A stretch of DNA of 64,000 bases from Bacillota bacterium (lineage in GTDB: Bacteria; Armatimonadota; HRBIN16). The stretch covers positions 1 through 64,000 of the forward strand of contig JAIMBJ010000019.1 in the NCBI GenBank assembly GCA_023511455.1. Reading direction: 5' to 3'. Each line of letters starts with the position of its first letter. Position 1 is the first letter of the stretch. Shown here one piece after another: positions 51,424 through 59,253 of this stretch. The notes under the pieces are model-generated. The model ran no database searches and was not told where the DNA came from. It saw nothing but the letters and a program-made list of their open reading frames with translations. The position numbers and the translations under genes are program-made.

Positions 51424-52798
51424 GTCAATCCCTTGCAAGAAGCAGGTGTACCTTAGTGGTTGGGGTCGTTACGCTAGTGCCCTGTGCTACCTCTTTCGCC
51501 CCGAGCGGGTGCGGGAGGTGGCGGAGGTGCTGCAGCATGGCGGGATGTCCAGTTACCTGCCAAGAGGGCTCGGTCGGGCATACGGCGACGCCGCGCTCAA
51601 CAGCGAGCAGGGCGTGCTGCTGATGGAACGCCTCGACCGTTACCTCGCATTTGACACGGAAACGGGGTTGCTGCGGTGTGAGGGAGGCGTTGCGCTGGCG
51701 GACATCATCGCCACTTTCCTGCCTCGCGGCTGGTTTCTACCAGTGACGCCCGGCACCAAGTTCTGCACGGTCGGCGCGTGTGTGGCATGCGATGTGCATG
51801 GCAAGAACCACCACCACGACGGCTCCCTCGGCAACTTCGTGCGTTCATTGACGCTGTTGTTGCCGGGTGGTGAAACCGTGTGCTGTTCGCGCAAGCAGAA
51901 CTCGGAGCTCTTCTACGCCACCGTCGGCGGGATGGGGTTGACGGGCATCATTCTGGAGGTGGAACTGCAACTACGCCCCGTGGAGACCGCCTGGATTGTG
52001 GTGGATTACGTGCGCACACGCGACCTCGACGACACCTTGAACACCTTCCACGAGCGCGACGCGGACTACCTTTACTCGGTGGCATGGCTGGACTGTGTGG
52101 CACAGGGCAGAGGCTTCGGCAGGGGCGTGCTGATGTTCGGGCGCCACGCAGGGGCAGGCGAGCTGCCCAATGCCCAGAGGCAAAATCCGTTTGGCATTCC
52201 GCGCAAGCGGGACAAAAAGCTTCCTCTCGATGTGCCTGAATTCGTGCTGAACCCGTTATCGTTGCGAGTGTTCAACAACCTGTATTACGCCACCCACCCT
52301 GCCCGTGACAGCGTGCTGGTGGACTACAACACCTACTTCTATCCGCTGGACAGCATCCTGCAGTGGAACCGCGCCTACGGCAAACGGGGCTTCGTGCAGT
52401 GGCAGTGTGTACTGCCGTATGAGAACGGCGTGAAGAGTCTGGAGGACATCCTGCGAACTGCCCAGCAGCGACGCGCCTATCCGTTCCTGTCGGTGCTGAA
52501 ACGCATGGGTGAGAGCAGCGGCGGGATGCTATCGTTCCCCATGCCCGGCTACACCATCGCGCTGGACTTTTCCGTGCGTCGCGGGCTGTTTGAGGTGCTG
52601 GACGAGCTGGACAGTATCGTGCTGGGTGCGGGCGGACGACTGTATTTGGCAAAAGATGCACGCATGTCGGCAGAGACCTTCCACGCCACGTATCCCCTGT
52701 TGCCGCGCTGGCGCGAGGTGAAAGCACAGGTAGACCCAAACGGGCTGCTGCAGTCCGACCTGGCGCGACGCCTGCGTCTGGTGGAGGTGAGCAAATGA
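51416..52798 (+). CDS. FAD-dependent oxidase, DprE1-like
   Basis: A 460-residue FAD-linked oxidoreductase. LPRGLGRAYGDAALNSEQG is the FAD-binding motif and VTPGTKFCTVGACVACDVHG with KNHHHDGSLGNFV is the DprE1-type pattern. GGMGLTGIILEVELQL and PNGLLQSDLARRL at the end are also typical. DprE1 oxidises decaprenyl-phosphoryl-ribose at C2 and DprE2 reduces the ketone to arabinose. Its ATG overlaps the membrane gene and its stop overlaps the SDR gene. Related proteins act on other polyprenyl sugars, so the sugar is undetermined. Confidence 0.85.
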   Translation: MFKSIPCKKQVYLSGWGRYASALCYLFRPERVREVAEVLQHGGMSSYLPRGLGRAYGDAALNSEQGVLLMERLDRYLAFDTETGLLRCEGGVALADIIATFLPRGWFLPVTPGTKFCTVGACVACDVHGKNHHHDGSLGNFVRSLTLLLPGGETVCCSRKQNSELFYATVGGMGLTGIILEVELQLRPVETAWIVVDYVRTRDLDDTLNTFHERDADYLYSVAWLDCVAQGRGFGRGVLMFGRHAGAGELPNAQRQNPFGIPRKRDKKLPLDVPEFVLNPLSLRVFNNLYYATHPARDSVLVDYNTYFYPLDSILQWNRAYGKRGFVQWQCVLPYENGVKSLEDILRTAQQRRAYPFLSVLKRMGESSGGMLSFPMPGYTIALDFSVRRGLFEVLDELDSIVLGAGGRLYLAKDARMSAETFHATYPLLPRWREVKAQVDPNGLLQSDLARRLRLVEVSK

Positions 52799-53532
52799 GA
52801 CGGTTGCTGATTGTCGGGGCGACCTCTCCGCTGGCGCGCTACATGGCGCACGAGTTCGCGAAGCAGGGAGATGCGCTTTTCCTTGCCGCGCGCGATGGGG
52901 ACGAGCTGGAGCGCGTTGCCAGCGATGTGCGTATCCGCTTTGGGACGACCGTTTACAGCGGACGTTTTGATGCCGCCGCCATCGAGACGCATGAGGCGTT
53001 CTGGCAGCAGGTGGTGCAGGCAATGGACGGATTGGACGGTGTGGTGTGGGTGGCGGGTAGCATGGACGGACTGGAAGAGGCGTTCCGTGAACCACAGGCG
53101 GTGCGGCGGCTGATAGACGTCAACTTCACTGGCGCAGCGTCGCTACTAACGCTGGCGGCTTGCTACTTCGAGCAGCGGGGAACGGGGTTCATCGCGGGGG
53201 TCAGCTCGGTGGCGGGCGACCGCGGGCGCGGGCAGAACTACCCCTACGGCGCAGCGAAGGGTGGTTTGTCGCTATTCCTGCAGGGTCTGCGCAACCGGCT
53301 GAGCAAGAAGGGGGTACAGGTCACGACCATCAAGCCCGGTTTCATCGATACGCGGATGACGTGGGGGCGGGATAAGCTGCCGTTTCTGGCATCGCCACAG
53401 CGGGTGGCACGGGAGAGCGTGCAGGCTATCCTGCGCGGCAGAGACATCGCCTACGTGCCCGCCGTGTGGTGGCTGGTGATGCTGGTCATGCGCAGCATCC
53501 CCGAGCGTGTGTTCAAGAAGATGAACATTTAG
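52795..53532 (+). CDS. Short-chain reductase, DprE2-like
   Basis: A 245-residue SDR. VGATSPLARYMAHEFAKQG is the cofactor motif (Gly-poor TGxxxGxG variant), GVVWVAGSMDG follows, and SSVAGDRGRGQNYPYGAAKG carries the Ser-Tyr-Lys triad. KPGFIDTRMTW continues as in DprE2. The C-terminus has a membrane-like helix (AVWWLVMLVMRSI) that fits a polyprenyl-phosphate substrate. The 4-base overlap (ATGA) with the oxidase gene and the shared order make the pair an epimerase system. Confidence 0.86.
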   Translation: MRRLLIVGATSPLARYMAHEFAKQGDALFLAARDGDELERVASDVRIRFGTTVYSGRFDAAAIETHEAFWQQVVQAMDGLDGVVWVAGSMDGLEEAFREPQAVRRLIDVNFTGAASLLTLAACYFEQRGTGFIAGVSSVAGDRGRGQNYPYGAAKGGLSLFLQGLRNRLSKKGVQVTTIKPGFIDTRMTWGRDKLPFLASPQRVARESVQAILRGRDIAYVPAVWWLVMLVMRSIPERVFKKMNI

Positions 53533-54278
53533 CCACGCCGCTCGCCCAGCAAGAGAGTATCGCCTTCCAACAGCAGGCTCATCCGAAGGTCGCGGCAGCC
53601 CATCAGCCGCCCCGTTTCACGCGGGGTAGTAACTGCCCGAAGCACCACCACCTGCCCTCTGTATACGCGCAACTGATTAGCCTGCACGACTGCCCATGCC
53701 CCTTCGTCCAGACCGATGCCCACACAGTCGGGATGTTCCAGCACCGCGCACAGCAGCCGCGCCCACCGATTGCGGCGGATGAAGTGCTGGTCCACGATGG
53801 TGTTCGGCAGCAGGTCTAACCCACGTCCTAGCGAGACTGCCCCCCGTCGCACAGCCTCTCTGGCGTTGCGTTCGCCGGTTGGCATCCAGCGACCCATTAG
53901 CGAGGCACCAGCACTGGTTCCGCCAACGACGCCGCCGCGACGCAACACCCCCTGTATCGCCTGACGGAACGCACTGGAGTGTCCCAACAGCCGCATCAAG
54001 CGGTTCTGGTCGCCGCCAGGAATCCATACCCCACTGGCTTCGTGAAGGTGGCTGGCAAGCGTCTCTGCCTGCATCGAATCGGGGGCTACCACGTTGCGGG
54101 CGCCATGCTGCTCGAACAGAGCCACCGACTGCTCGCCAGCCTCGTGGAGGTCCGATTGTGTGTGCGCCAGAATAACGATACGCGCGTCCACACCGCCAGC
54201 AAACCGAATGAACGCTCGCACTGTCTCAGGTAGGGTTACTCCTCCGCCTGCTAACAGCACAGTGCCTTGTGGTGTCAT
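53529..54278 (-). CDS. Cyanophycinase-like serine peptidase, S51 family
   Basis: A 249-residue protein with VLLAGGGVTLPETVRAFIRF, GVWIPGGDQNRLMRLL and GVVGGTSAGASLMG, in which the Ser of GGTSAGAS is the expected nucleophile. LDLLPNTIVDQHFIRRNRWA holds the His-rich partner. Cyanophycinases hydrolyse the Asp-Arg polymer cyanophycin, but no cyanophycin synthetase is in the window, so another dipeptide substrate is possible. It converges on the SDR gene with a 4-base overlap of stops. A TATAAT lies on the minus strand upstream near 54312. Confidence 0.85.
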   Translation of the reverse strand: MTPQGTVLLAGGGVTLPETVRAFIRFAGGVDARIVILAHTQSDLHEAGEQSVALFEQHGARNVVAPDSMQAETLASHLHEASGVWIPGGDQNRLMRLLGHSSAFRQAIQGVLRRGGVVGGTSAGASLMGRWMPTGERNAREAVRRGAVSLGRGLDLLPNTIVDQHFIRRNRWARLLCAVLEHPDCVGIGLDEGAWAVVQANQLRVYRGQVVVLRAVTTPRETGRLMGCRDLRMSLLLEGDTLLLGERRG

Positions 54279-54531
54279 GGTCGCACCGTTGCCTCAATTG
54301 ACGGATATATTATAGCTCGTGATAGGCAAGCTTTTGGCAGCTGATTCATCATCTTGCGTTTCCCAGATGAACGTTTCCCACAACTCGATTCCGCGCGAAC
54401 TTCCACCGCTGGATGATGGGTAGCAATCCACTTCTTCGTGGCACGTGGGGAACCTTCGCGGGCGCGCTTCCGTATAGAGGAAACGGACATGTAGTTAGCA
54501 TGTCTAAATAAATCGCATCGTGGAGGAGGAG

Positions 54532-55044
54532 ATGAAGGTTTTGCGGAAGCTGATTGCCGCCGGAGCAGTGACGATGGTTCTGGCAATATTGGTAATGCCT
54601 GCCGCTCGCGCGGCGGAGAAGGACATCGTGGACACCGCTATTGCAGCGGGTCAGTTCAACACGCTGGTGAAGCTGGTGCAGGAAGCGGGGCTGGTGGACG
54701 CCCTGCGTGGTGAGGGTCCCTTCACCGTGTTTGCTCCGACCGACCAGGCGTTCGCCAAACTGCCGAAGGCGCAGGTGGACGCCCTGCTGAAGGACAAGGA
54801 AGCGCTCAGGCAGGTGTTGCTGTACCATGTGGTCAGCGGGAAGGTTACCTCCGACCAGGTCGTCAAGCTCAAGAGCGCGAAGACCCTGCAGGGAGCGGAG
54901 ATTAAGATAGCCACCTCGCGCGGCAAGGTGCGCATCAACAAAGCGAACGTGGTGAAGGCAGACATCATGTGCACCAATGGCGTGATTCACGTCATCGACA
55001 CCGTGATTCTGCCTCCGAAGCAGACACAGAAGAAGACCTACTAA
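54532..55044 (+). CDS. Secreted fasciclin-domain (FAS1) protein
   Basis: A 170-residue protein: signal peptide [20 protein letters not shown], then one FAS1 domain with [38 protein letters not shown] (conserved box 1) and [20 protein letters not shown] (box 2, here with NGVIHVID). Basic C-terminus [10 protein letters not shown]. Such proteins act in surface adhesion. GGAGG at five bases precedes the ATG at 54532. The 253-base gap before it holds an AT-rich region but no clear promoter. A strong terminator follows. Confidence 0.9.
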   Translation: MKVLRKLIAAGAVTMVLAILVMPAARAAEKDIVDTAIAAGQFNTLVKLVQEAGLVDALRGEGPFTVFAPTDQAFAKLPKAQVDALLKDKEALRQVLLYHVVSGKVTSDQVVKLKSAKTLQGAEIKIATSRGKVRINKANVVKADIMCTNGVIHVIDTVILPPKQTQKKTY

Positions 55045-55054
55045 CCTACCGACC

Positions 55055-55088
55055 CGTGCAGGAGGACGTATCCTCCTGCACGTATTTT
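55055..55088 (+). terminator. Rho-independent terminator of the fasciclin gene
   Basis: CGTGCAGGAGGA, a CGTA loop and TCCTCCTGCACG form a 12-base-pair perfect stem, followed by TATTTTC. Confidence 0.85.
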
Positions 55089-55094
55089 CAAAGC

Positions 55095-55523
55095 ATGTCG
55101 TCAATACCCATTTTAGCCTTCCAACTTCGGCTTCTCAAACAGCTCACCGCGTGGTCATTGCTCAGCATCTTCGCAGGCGGTCTCCTTGCGTTGCTCTCCG
55201 CAGAACGTTCGTTCTGGCAGGCTTTCGGGGGCATGAACGCGGCATGGGGGTTCGTCAACCTGCTTATCGCTTCGGCAGGACTGTATGGCGTGCTGAAAAA
55301 GGAGCGTCGGGGTATCGCCGATGAGGAGGCGGAACGCCTTAAGCTGCTGCGGTTACTGAAAGTGAACGTCTTTCTCGATGTGGGTTACGTGCTGGTAGGG
55401 CTGGGCATGGTGATTTGGGGACGCAGTGCGCTACTGCACGGCTTCGGATGGGGTATAACTTTGCAGGGAGCGTTTCTGCTGCTATTCGACGCTTTTCACT
55501 ATAAAGGAGGTCACGCACAGTAA
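55095..55523 (+). CDS. Small four-helix membrane protein
   Basis: 142 residues with four membrane segments (LTAWSLLSIFAGGLLALLS; AAWGFVNLLIASAGLYGVL; FLDVGYVLVGLGMVIWG; WGITLQGAFLLLFDAFHY). A charged loop (KKERRGIADEEAERLKLL) lies between helices 2 and 3. I recall a DUF of similar layout but cannot name it. It starts 7 bases after the terminator stem of the fasciclin gene, and GGAGGT near its own end precedes the next gene. Function unknown. Confidence 0.7.
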   Translation: MSSIPILAFQLRLLKQLTAWSLLSIFAGGLLALLSAERSFWQAFGGMNAAWGFVNLLIASAGLYGVLKKERRGIADEEAERLKLLRLLKVNVFLDVGYVLVGLGMVIWGRSALLHGFGWGITLQGAFLLLFDAFHYKGGHAQ

Positions 55524-55525
55524 CC

Positions 55526-56242
55526 ATGCTGTCGGAGAAGGTTGCCATCGTCACGGGAGGCACGAGTGGTATCGGGCTTGCGCTCACCAAACGCCTGCTG
55601 GATGAAGGAGCGAATGTGGGCGTGTGTGGGCTGTCGGCAGAGGGGATAGCACGGGTGACGGCGTTAGACCCCTCGGGCGACTCGCTCATCGCCATGCAGG
55701 CGGATGTGCGCTCTCGTGAGGACTGCCAGCGCTTTGTGGAGCGAGTCGTGTTAGATTTCGGCAGGCTGGACATGGTGATACACTCGGCGGGGGTGGGGCA
55801 TCTGGGCGCGTTTGCCGACACCGATGAACAGACCTACGACCGCCTTTTCGATACCAACGTCAAAGGGCTTTACCACATCGCTCAGGTGTCGTTGCCCCAT
55901 CTGACGCAAGCGGGGGGCGGGCACATCGTCGCCATCGCGGGCATACTGGGCATCAAGCCGCTGGCGAACGGCAGTATCTACGCTGCCAGCAAATACGCGG
56001 TGGTGGGCATGTGCCAGTCGCTGTCGCACGAGCTGCGTCGGCAGAACATTCGGGTCAGCGTCATCTGTCCTTCGGGCGTAGACAGTCCGTTCTGGGAAGG
56101 CATTCCGGGCAAACCGCGTGCGGACATGCTGTTACAACCCGAGGACGTCGCGGACGCCATCATCCAGTTGCTGCAGATGCCCGCGCACGTCACGCCTAAC
56201 CTGCTGGTGATGCAACACCTCAACCACCAGATTTGGCCGTAA
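55526..56242 (+). CDS. Short-chain dehydrogenase/reductase
   Basis: 238 residues with the classical SDR signature: VAIVTGGTSGIGLALTKRLL (cofactor), VIHSAGVGHLGAF (NNAG-like as HSAG), and SIYAASKYAVVG with catalytic Tyr and Lys. NIRVSVICPSGVDSPF follows. The AdoMet-free Rossmann fold is of FabG type. The substrate is not evident. It starts 2 bases after the preceding gene's stop. The C-terminus (NHQIWP) is slightly short. Confidence 0.9.
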   Translation: MLSEKVAIVTGGTSGIGLALTKRLLDEGANVGVCGLSAEGIARVTALDPSGDSLIAMQADVRSREDCQRFVERVVLDFGRLDMVIHSAGVGHLGAFADTDEQTYDRLFDTNVKGLYHIAQVSLPHLTQAGGGHIVAIAGILGIKPLANGSIYAASKYAVVGMCQSLSHELRRQNIRVSVICPSGVDSPFWEGIPGKPRADMLLQPEDVADAIIQLLQMPAHVTPNLLVMQHLNHQIWP

Positions 56243-56252
56243 AGGAGGCAGG

Positions 56253-57155
56253 CTATTCCTCCACCTCTGCGCGGTAGGGCAGGGACGGCTGCGCTCCCAG
56301 GCGGGTCACCGACAGGGCAGCGGCGCGCTGGGCAAACTGCACGGCGGCCTCGATGCCCTTGCCCTCCGCCAGCGCAACCGCCAGCGCGCCCGCGAAGGCA
56401 TCCCCGGCAGCTGTTGTATCTATGGCTTGAACTGGGTAGGCGGGCATCCGCTGGGCACCTGTGGCGTCCTGAAGCAGTACTCCTTCCGCGCCCAGGGTGA
56501 TAATCACTGTCGGCACGCCCAGCGCACGCAGCGCCTGCCCCATCGATTCCGCAGAGGCATACGCGGGCGCGTTGCAGATGCTCTGTGCCTCGGTTTCGTT
56601 GGGCGTCAGGATGTCTACGTGTCGCAAGAGCTCAGAAGGCAGGGGTTGTCTGGGCGCAGGGGCTGGGTTCAGAATCATCCGCTTGCCGTGCTTGTGTGCC
56701 AAATCGGCGGTTCGGGTCACGGTGGGGATGGGCACCTCCAGCTGCGCCAGCACGACGTCCGCCTTTGCGATGGCTTCCTCCGCCCGCTCGACATCCTCCG
56801 GAGCCAGCCGCATATTGGCGCCGGGCGCGACCACAATCGCGTTTTGCCCTTCCGCGTCCACTGCAATCAACGCCACTCCGGACGGGGTCTCTTCATCCCG
56901 CACGATGAAGCGGCAGTCGATCCCTTCGTGCTGATAGCCTTCCAGATTATGGTCGCCAAAGAGGTCGTTGCCCACCCGCGCCACAAAGGTCACGTGCGCG
57001 CCGAGACGTGCCGCCGCCACCGCCTGGTTCGCGCCCTTTCCGCCGGGCACCATGACAAACTGCGTCCCGACGATGGTCTCGCCCGGTCGTGGAATGCGCG
57101 GGGCGCGCACCACCATGTCCATGTTTGCACTGCCGACCACGACCACTCGTGCCAT
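56253..57155 (-). CDS. rbsK: Ribokinase
   Basis: Phosphorylates D-ribose at O5. 300 residues, PfkB family: VVVVGSANMDMVVRAPRIPR, VPGGKGANQAVAAARLGAHV (sugar-contact), LNPAPAPRQPLP, and IDTTAAGDAFAGALAVALAE with the catalytic Asp. The NPAPA and DTTAAGD motifs are specific to ribokinase. No ribose transporter is adjacent. RBS GGAGGC upstream. It is convergent with the SDR gene. Confidence 0.93.
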   Translation of the reverse strand: MARVVVVGSANMDMVVRAPRIPRPGETIVGTQFVMVPGGKGANQAVAAARLGAHVTFVARVGNDLFGDHNLEGYQHEGIDCRFIVRDEETPSGVALIAVDAEGQNAIVVAPGANMRLAPEDVERAEEAIAKADVVLAQLEVPIPTVTRTADLAHKHGKRMILNPAPAPRQPLPSELLRHVDILTPNETEAQSICNAPAYASAESMGQALRALGVPTVIITLGAEGVLLQDATGAQRMPAYPVQAIDTTAAGDAFAGALAVALAEGKGIEAAVQFAQRAAALSVTRLGAQPSLPYRAEVEE

Positions 57156-57205
57156 GCTGAAAAAGCCTCCAGTGTGTTGCAGGATTGCTACAGCAAGGTT
57201 TCGCG

Positions 57206-58066
57206 TTAAGCGGAGACCTCTCCTGCCTGCACCCTCTGCCGAAACGCCGCCAATTCCGCCGCGAACAGCACGTTATGCGCCCAGCCCGCGTATGCACCAA
57301 ACCGCGCCCGGAAGAAATCGCCTACCTGCCAGTATACTCGTTCGGTAAGGCTGCGCCCCTGCAGTTCGGGCAGGTAGTCGCGCCGGGCGATTTGCCAGAC
57401 ATGGGTATCTACTGGTATCGCCTGCGGTTTGTCCAGCGAGAACAGACAGACGCAATCAGCTATCTTGTGTCCCACGCCGGGCAGGGTGAGCAGCTGGCGG
57501 TGCGCCTCCTCATAGGGAACATCTCTGAGCGCATACAGCCACTGCTCGCCCCGTTCGGCCAGCGCGCGCGCCGCCTGCACCACCACCCGCGCCCGATAGC
57601 CGAATCCCAAAGCGAACAGCTCCTCCTCGCGTGCCGCCGCCAGTGTGGACACAGAAGGGAACCGGTAATACCTTACTCCTTCCACCTCCCCTAGCGGCTC
57701 GCCGTAACGCTGGCAGAGCGCGTCCACCATGCGGGTGATGCGTGCGATGTGATTCGCGCTGGAGCAGAGAAAGCTGAACAGACACTCCACCGGGTCGGTA
57801 CGCACCACGCGCAAGCCCGGAAAGGCGGGCGCGACCCGCGCCAAACGGGCATCTGCGACGCTCCACTGCCGATACAGGGGCGCAAGGGGTACGTGCAGCT
57901 GGAGATAGTCGTTTAATAAGGGCACTGCATCCTCACCGTTGGATGCCTCGTAGAACACGTCGCGCTCCGTCTGGTGCAGCGTAATGACGTGCGAGCCGAT
58001 CACCCCTCTCCACGTGTCGGGCGCGACGGTCTTCCACCGGAACGTCTGCCCGCACCGCAGGGTCAC
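57206..58066 (-). CDS. ogg: 8-oxoguanine DNA glycosylase, OGG1 type
   Basis: A 286-residue helix-hairpin-helix glycosylase-lyase that removes 8-oxoguanine. TLRCGQTFRW is the family start motif, RTDPVECLFSFLCSSANHIARI is the DNA-contact helix, and LPGVGHKIADCVCLFSLDKPQAIPVDTHVW carries the catalytic Lys and Asp (reading GVGHKIAD and PVDTHVW). The GTG at 58066 is the first canonical start, but the frame upstream reads IPPDELRCD in a family-like way and then LIHPL before a TGA, with no ATG, GTG or TTG. The real start is therefore uncertain. Confidence 0.88.
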   Translation of the reverse strand: MTLRCGQTFRWKTVAPDTWRGVIGSHVITLHQTERDVFYEASNGEDAVPLLNDYLQLHVPLAPLYRQWSVADARLARVAPAFPGLRVVRTDPVECLFSFLCSSANHIARITRMVDALCQRYGEPLGEVEGVRYYRFPSVSTLAAAREEELFALGFGYRARVVVQAARALAERGEQWLYALRDVPYEEAHRQLLTLPGVGHKIADCVCLFSLDKPQAIPVDTHVWQIARRDYLPELQGRSLTERVYWQVGDFFRARFGAYAGWAHNVLFAAELAAFRQRVQAGEVSA

Positions 58067-58112
58067 GTCACAGCGAAGCTCATCGGGTGGTATCTGTAAT
58101 GGATGGATGAGG

Positions 58113-58280
58113 CCTCACCCCCAAAAATGTATCGTGCGGTATGGTTCAATGCAACACCTGCCCTACTCCTGCGAGGAGAGGGGAGTTTGGTGCCCTCACC
58201 CCCTGCCCCTTTCCCGACGCTGCGGGAGAGGGGTGTCCTGGCTCCCCCTTCCCTCGCAGGGAAGGGGGATGGGGGTCAGG
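58113..58280. repeat. Paired-hairpin intergenic repeat, family A copy 4 (composite)
   Basis: A complete unit at 58193-58280 begins CCCTCACCCCCTGCCCC and ends GGGGGTCAGGT with hairpins CCCCTTTCCC/GGGAGAGGGG and CCCCCTTCCCT/AGGGAAGGGGG. Left of it, GGCCTCACCCCC at 58111 and CTCCTGCGAGGAGAGGGG at 58166-58183 look like an interrupted second unit. It fills the gap between ogg and the HEAT-repeat gene. Confidence 0.8.
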
Positions 58281-58291
58281 TCAAACTGCCT

Positions 58292-59248
58292 TCACCCCTG
58301 GGGCTGCGCGGGCAGCAGCCTCTCCAACGCCTCCTGCGCGGCTTGCAGTACCTCTGGAACTTTCTCCTGCAGCGTCAACTGGACGATGGCGTTGGCAGCG
58401 CGGGGGTCACCCAACTTGCCCAACGCCCGACACGCCGCCGCGCGAACCGTGCTTTTCTTATCAGCCAGCCGTCGGATCAAAAGCTTCACCCCACGAGCAT
58501 CTCCCAACTCGCCGATCGCCTCACAGGCAGCGACGCGGGCGACCGTGTTTCTGCTATTGAGCATGCGCGGGATTTTCTCCCATACCCGCTCGCAGCCCAA
58601 CTTCGCCAGTGCCACACAGGCAGCTGATTGAAGAACCAAGTAGCCAAAACCCAGTTCTGGCTCCAGGAGCGGCAGCATCGGCTCCACCGCACGCACGTCG
58701 CCCAACGCACCCAGCGCCTCACACGCCGCCACGCGAACCGAACTGTAGCCATCCCCCAGCCGTTGCAGGAGCGGTTCAAAGGCACGCACGTCGCCCAACT
58801 TGCCGAGCAACCGGCTTACCTCTGCGCGCTTTGCATGAGGGTCTTGCAACGCTGCCAGCAGTGGACGCCACAACTGCTCCTCGCCAGCCGCGATGCGATG
58901 GCGCAGTTGCTCCACCGCCTGCGCCTTCCCCTCCAGCCCTTCGGTCACCAGCTGCGCCTCTGCCCCAAAACCCAACGCACCCAGCGCCCGACACGCCGCC
59001 GCGCGAACCGAACTGTCATCATCCCCCAGCCGTTGCAGGAGCGGTTCAAAGGCACGCACGTCGCCCAACGCACCCAGCGCCCAACACGCCGCCGCGCGAA
59101 CCGAACTGTAGCCATCCCCCAGCCGTTGCAGGAGCGGTTCAAAGGCACGCACGTCGCCCAACGCACCCAGCGCCCAACACGCCTCGCGCCTTGTCCGCCA
59201 ATCGCCGCGGGTCAACTGTTGTATCAGTTCGTCCACTTTGTGCGCCAT
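58292..59248 (-). CDS. HEAT-repeat protein
   Basis: A 318-residue solenoid of about nine HEAT repeats of PBS-lyase type. The repeating unit is LGALGDVRAFEPLLQRLGD with SSVRAAACWA, about 31 residues. Such proteins act as binding scaffolds. At the DNA level three units share long stretches without mismatch, near 58748-58800, 59027-59100 and 59120-59175. I chose the ATG at 59248 with GGAGGA nine bases upstream; an ATG at 59257 overlaps the upstream stop but has the ribosome site too close. It follows the VWA gene, and a longer open frame upstream overlaps that gene in another frame. Confidence 0.82.
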   Translation of the reverse strand: MAHKVDELIQQLTRGDWRTRREACWALGALGDVRAFEPLLQRLGDGYSSVRAAACWALGALGDVRAFEPLLQRLGDDDSSVRAAACRALGALGFGAEAQLVTEGLEGKAQAVEQLRHRIAAGEEQLWRPLLAALQDPHAKRAEVSRLLGKLGDVRAFEPLLQRLGDGYSSVRVAACEALGALGDVRAVEPMLPLLEPELGFGYLVLQSAACVALAKLGCERVWEKIPRMLNSRNTVARVAACEAIGELGDARGVKLLIRRLADKKSTVRAAACRALGKLGDPRAANAIVQLTLQEKVPEVLQAAQEALERLLPAQPQG

Positions 59249-59253
59249 CTCGC

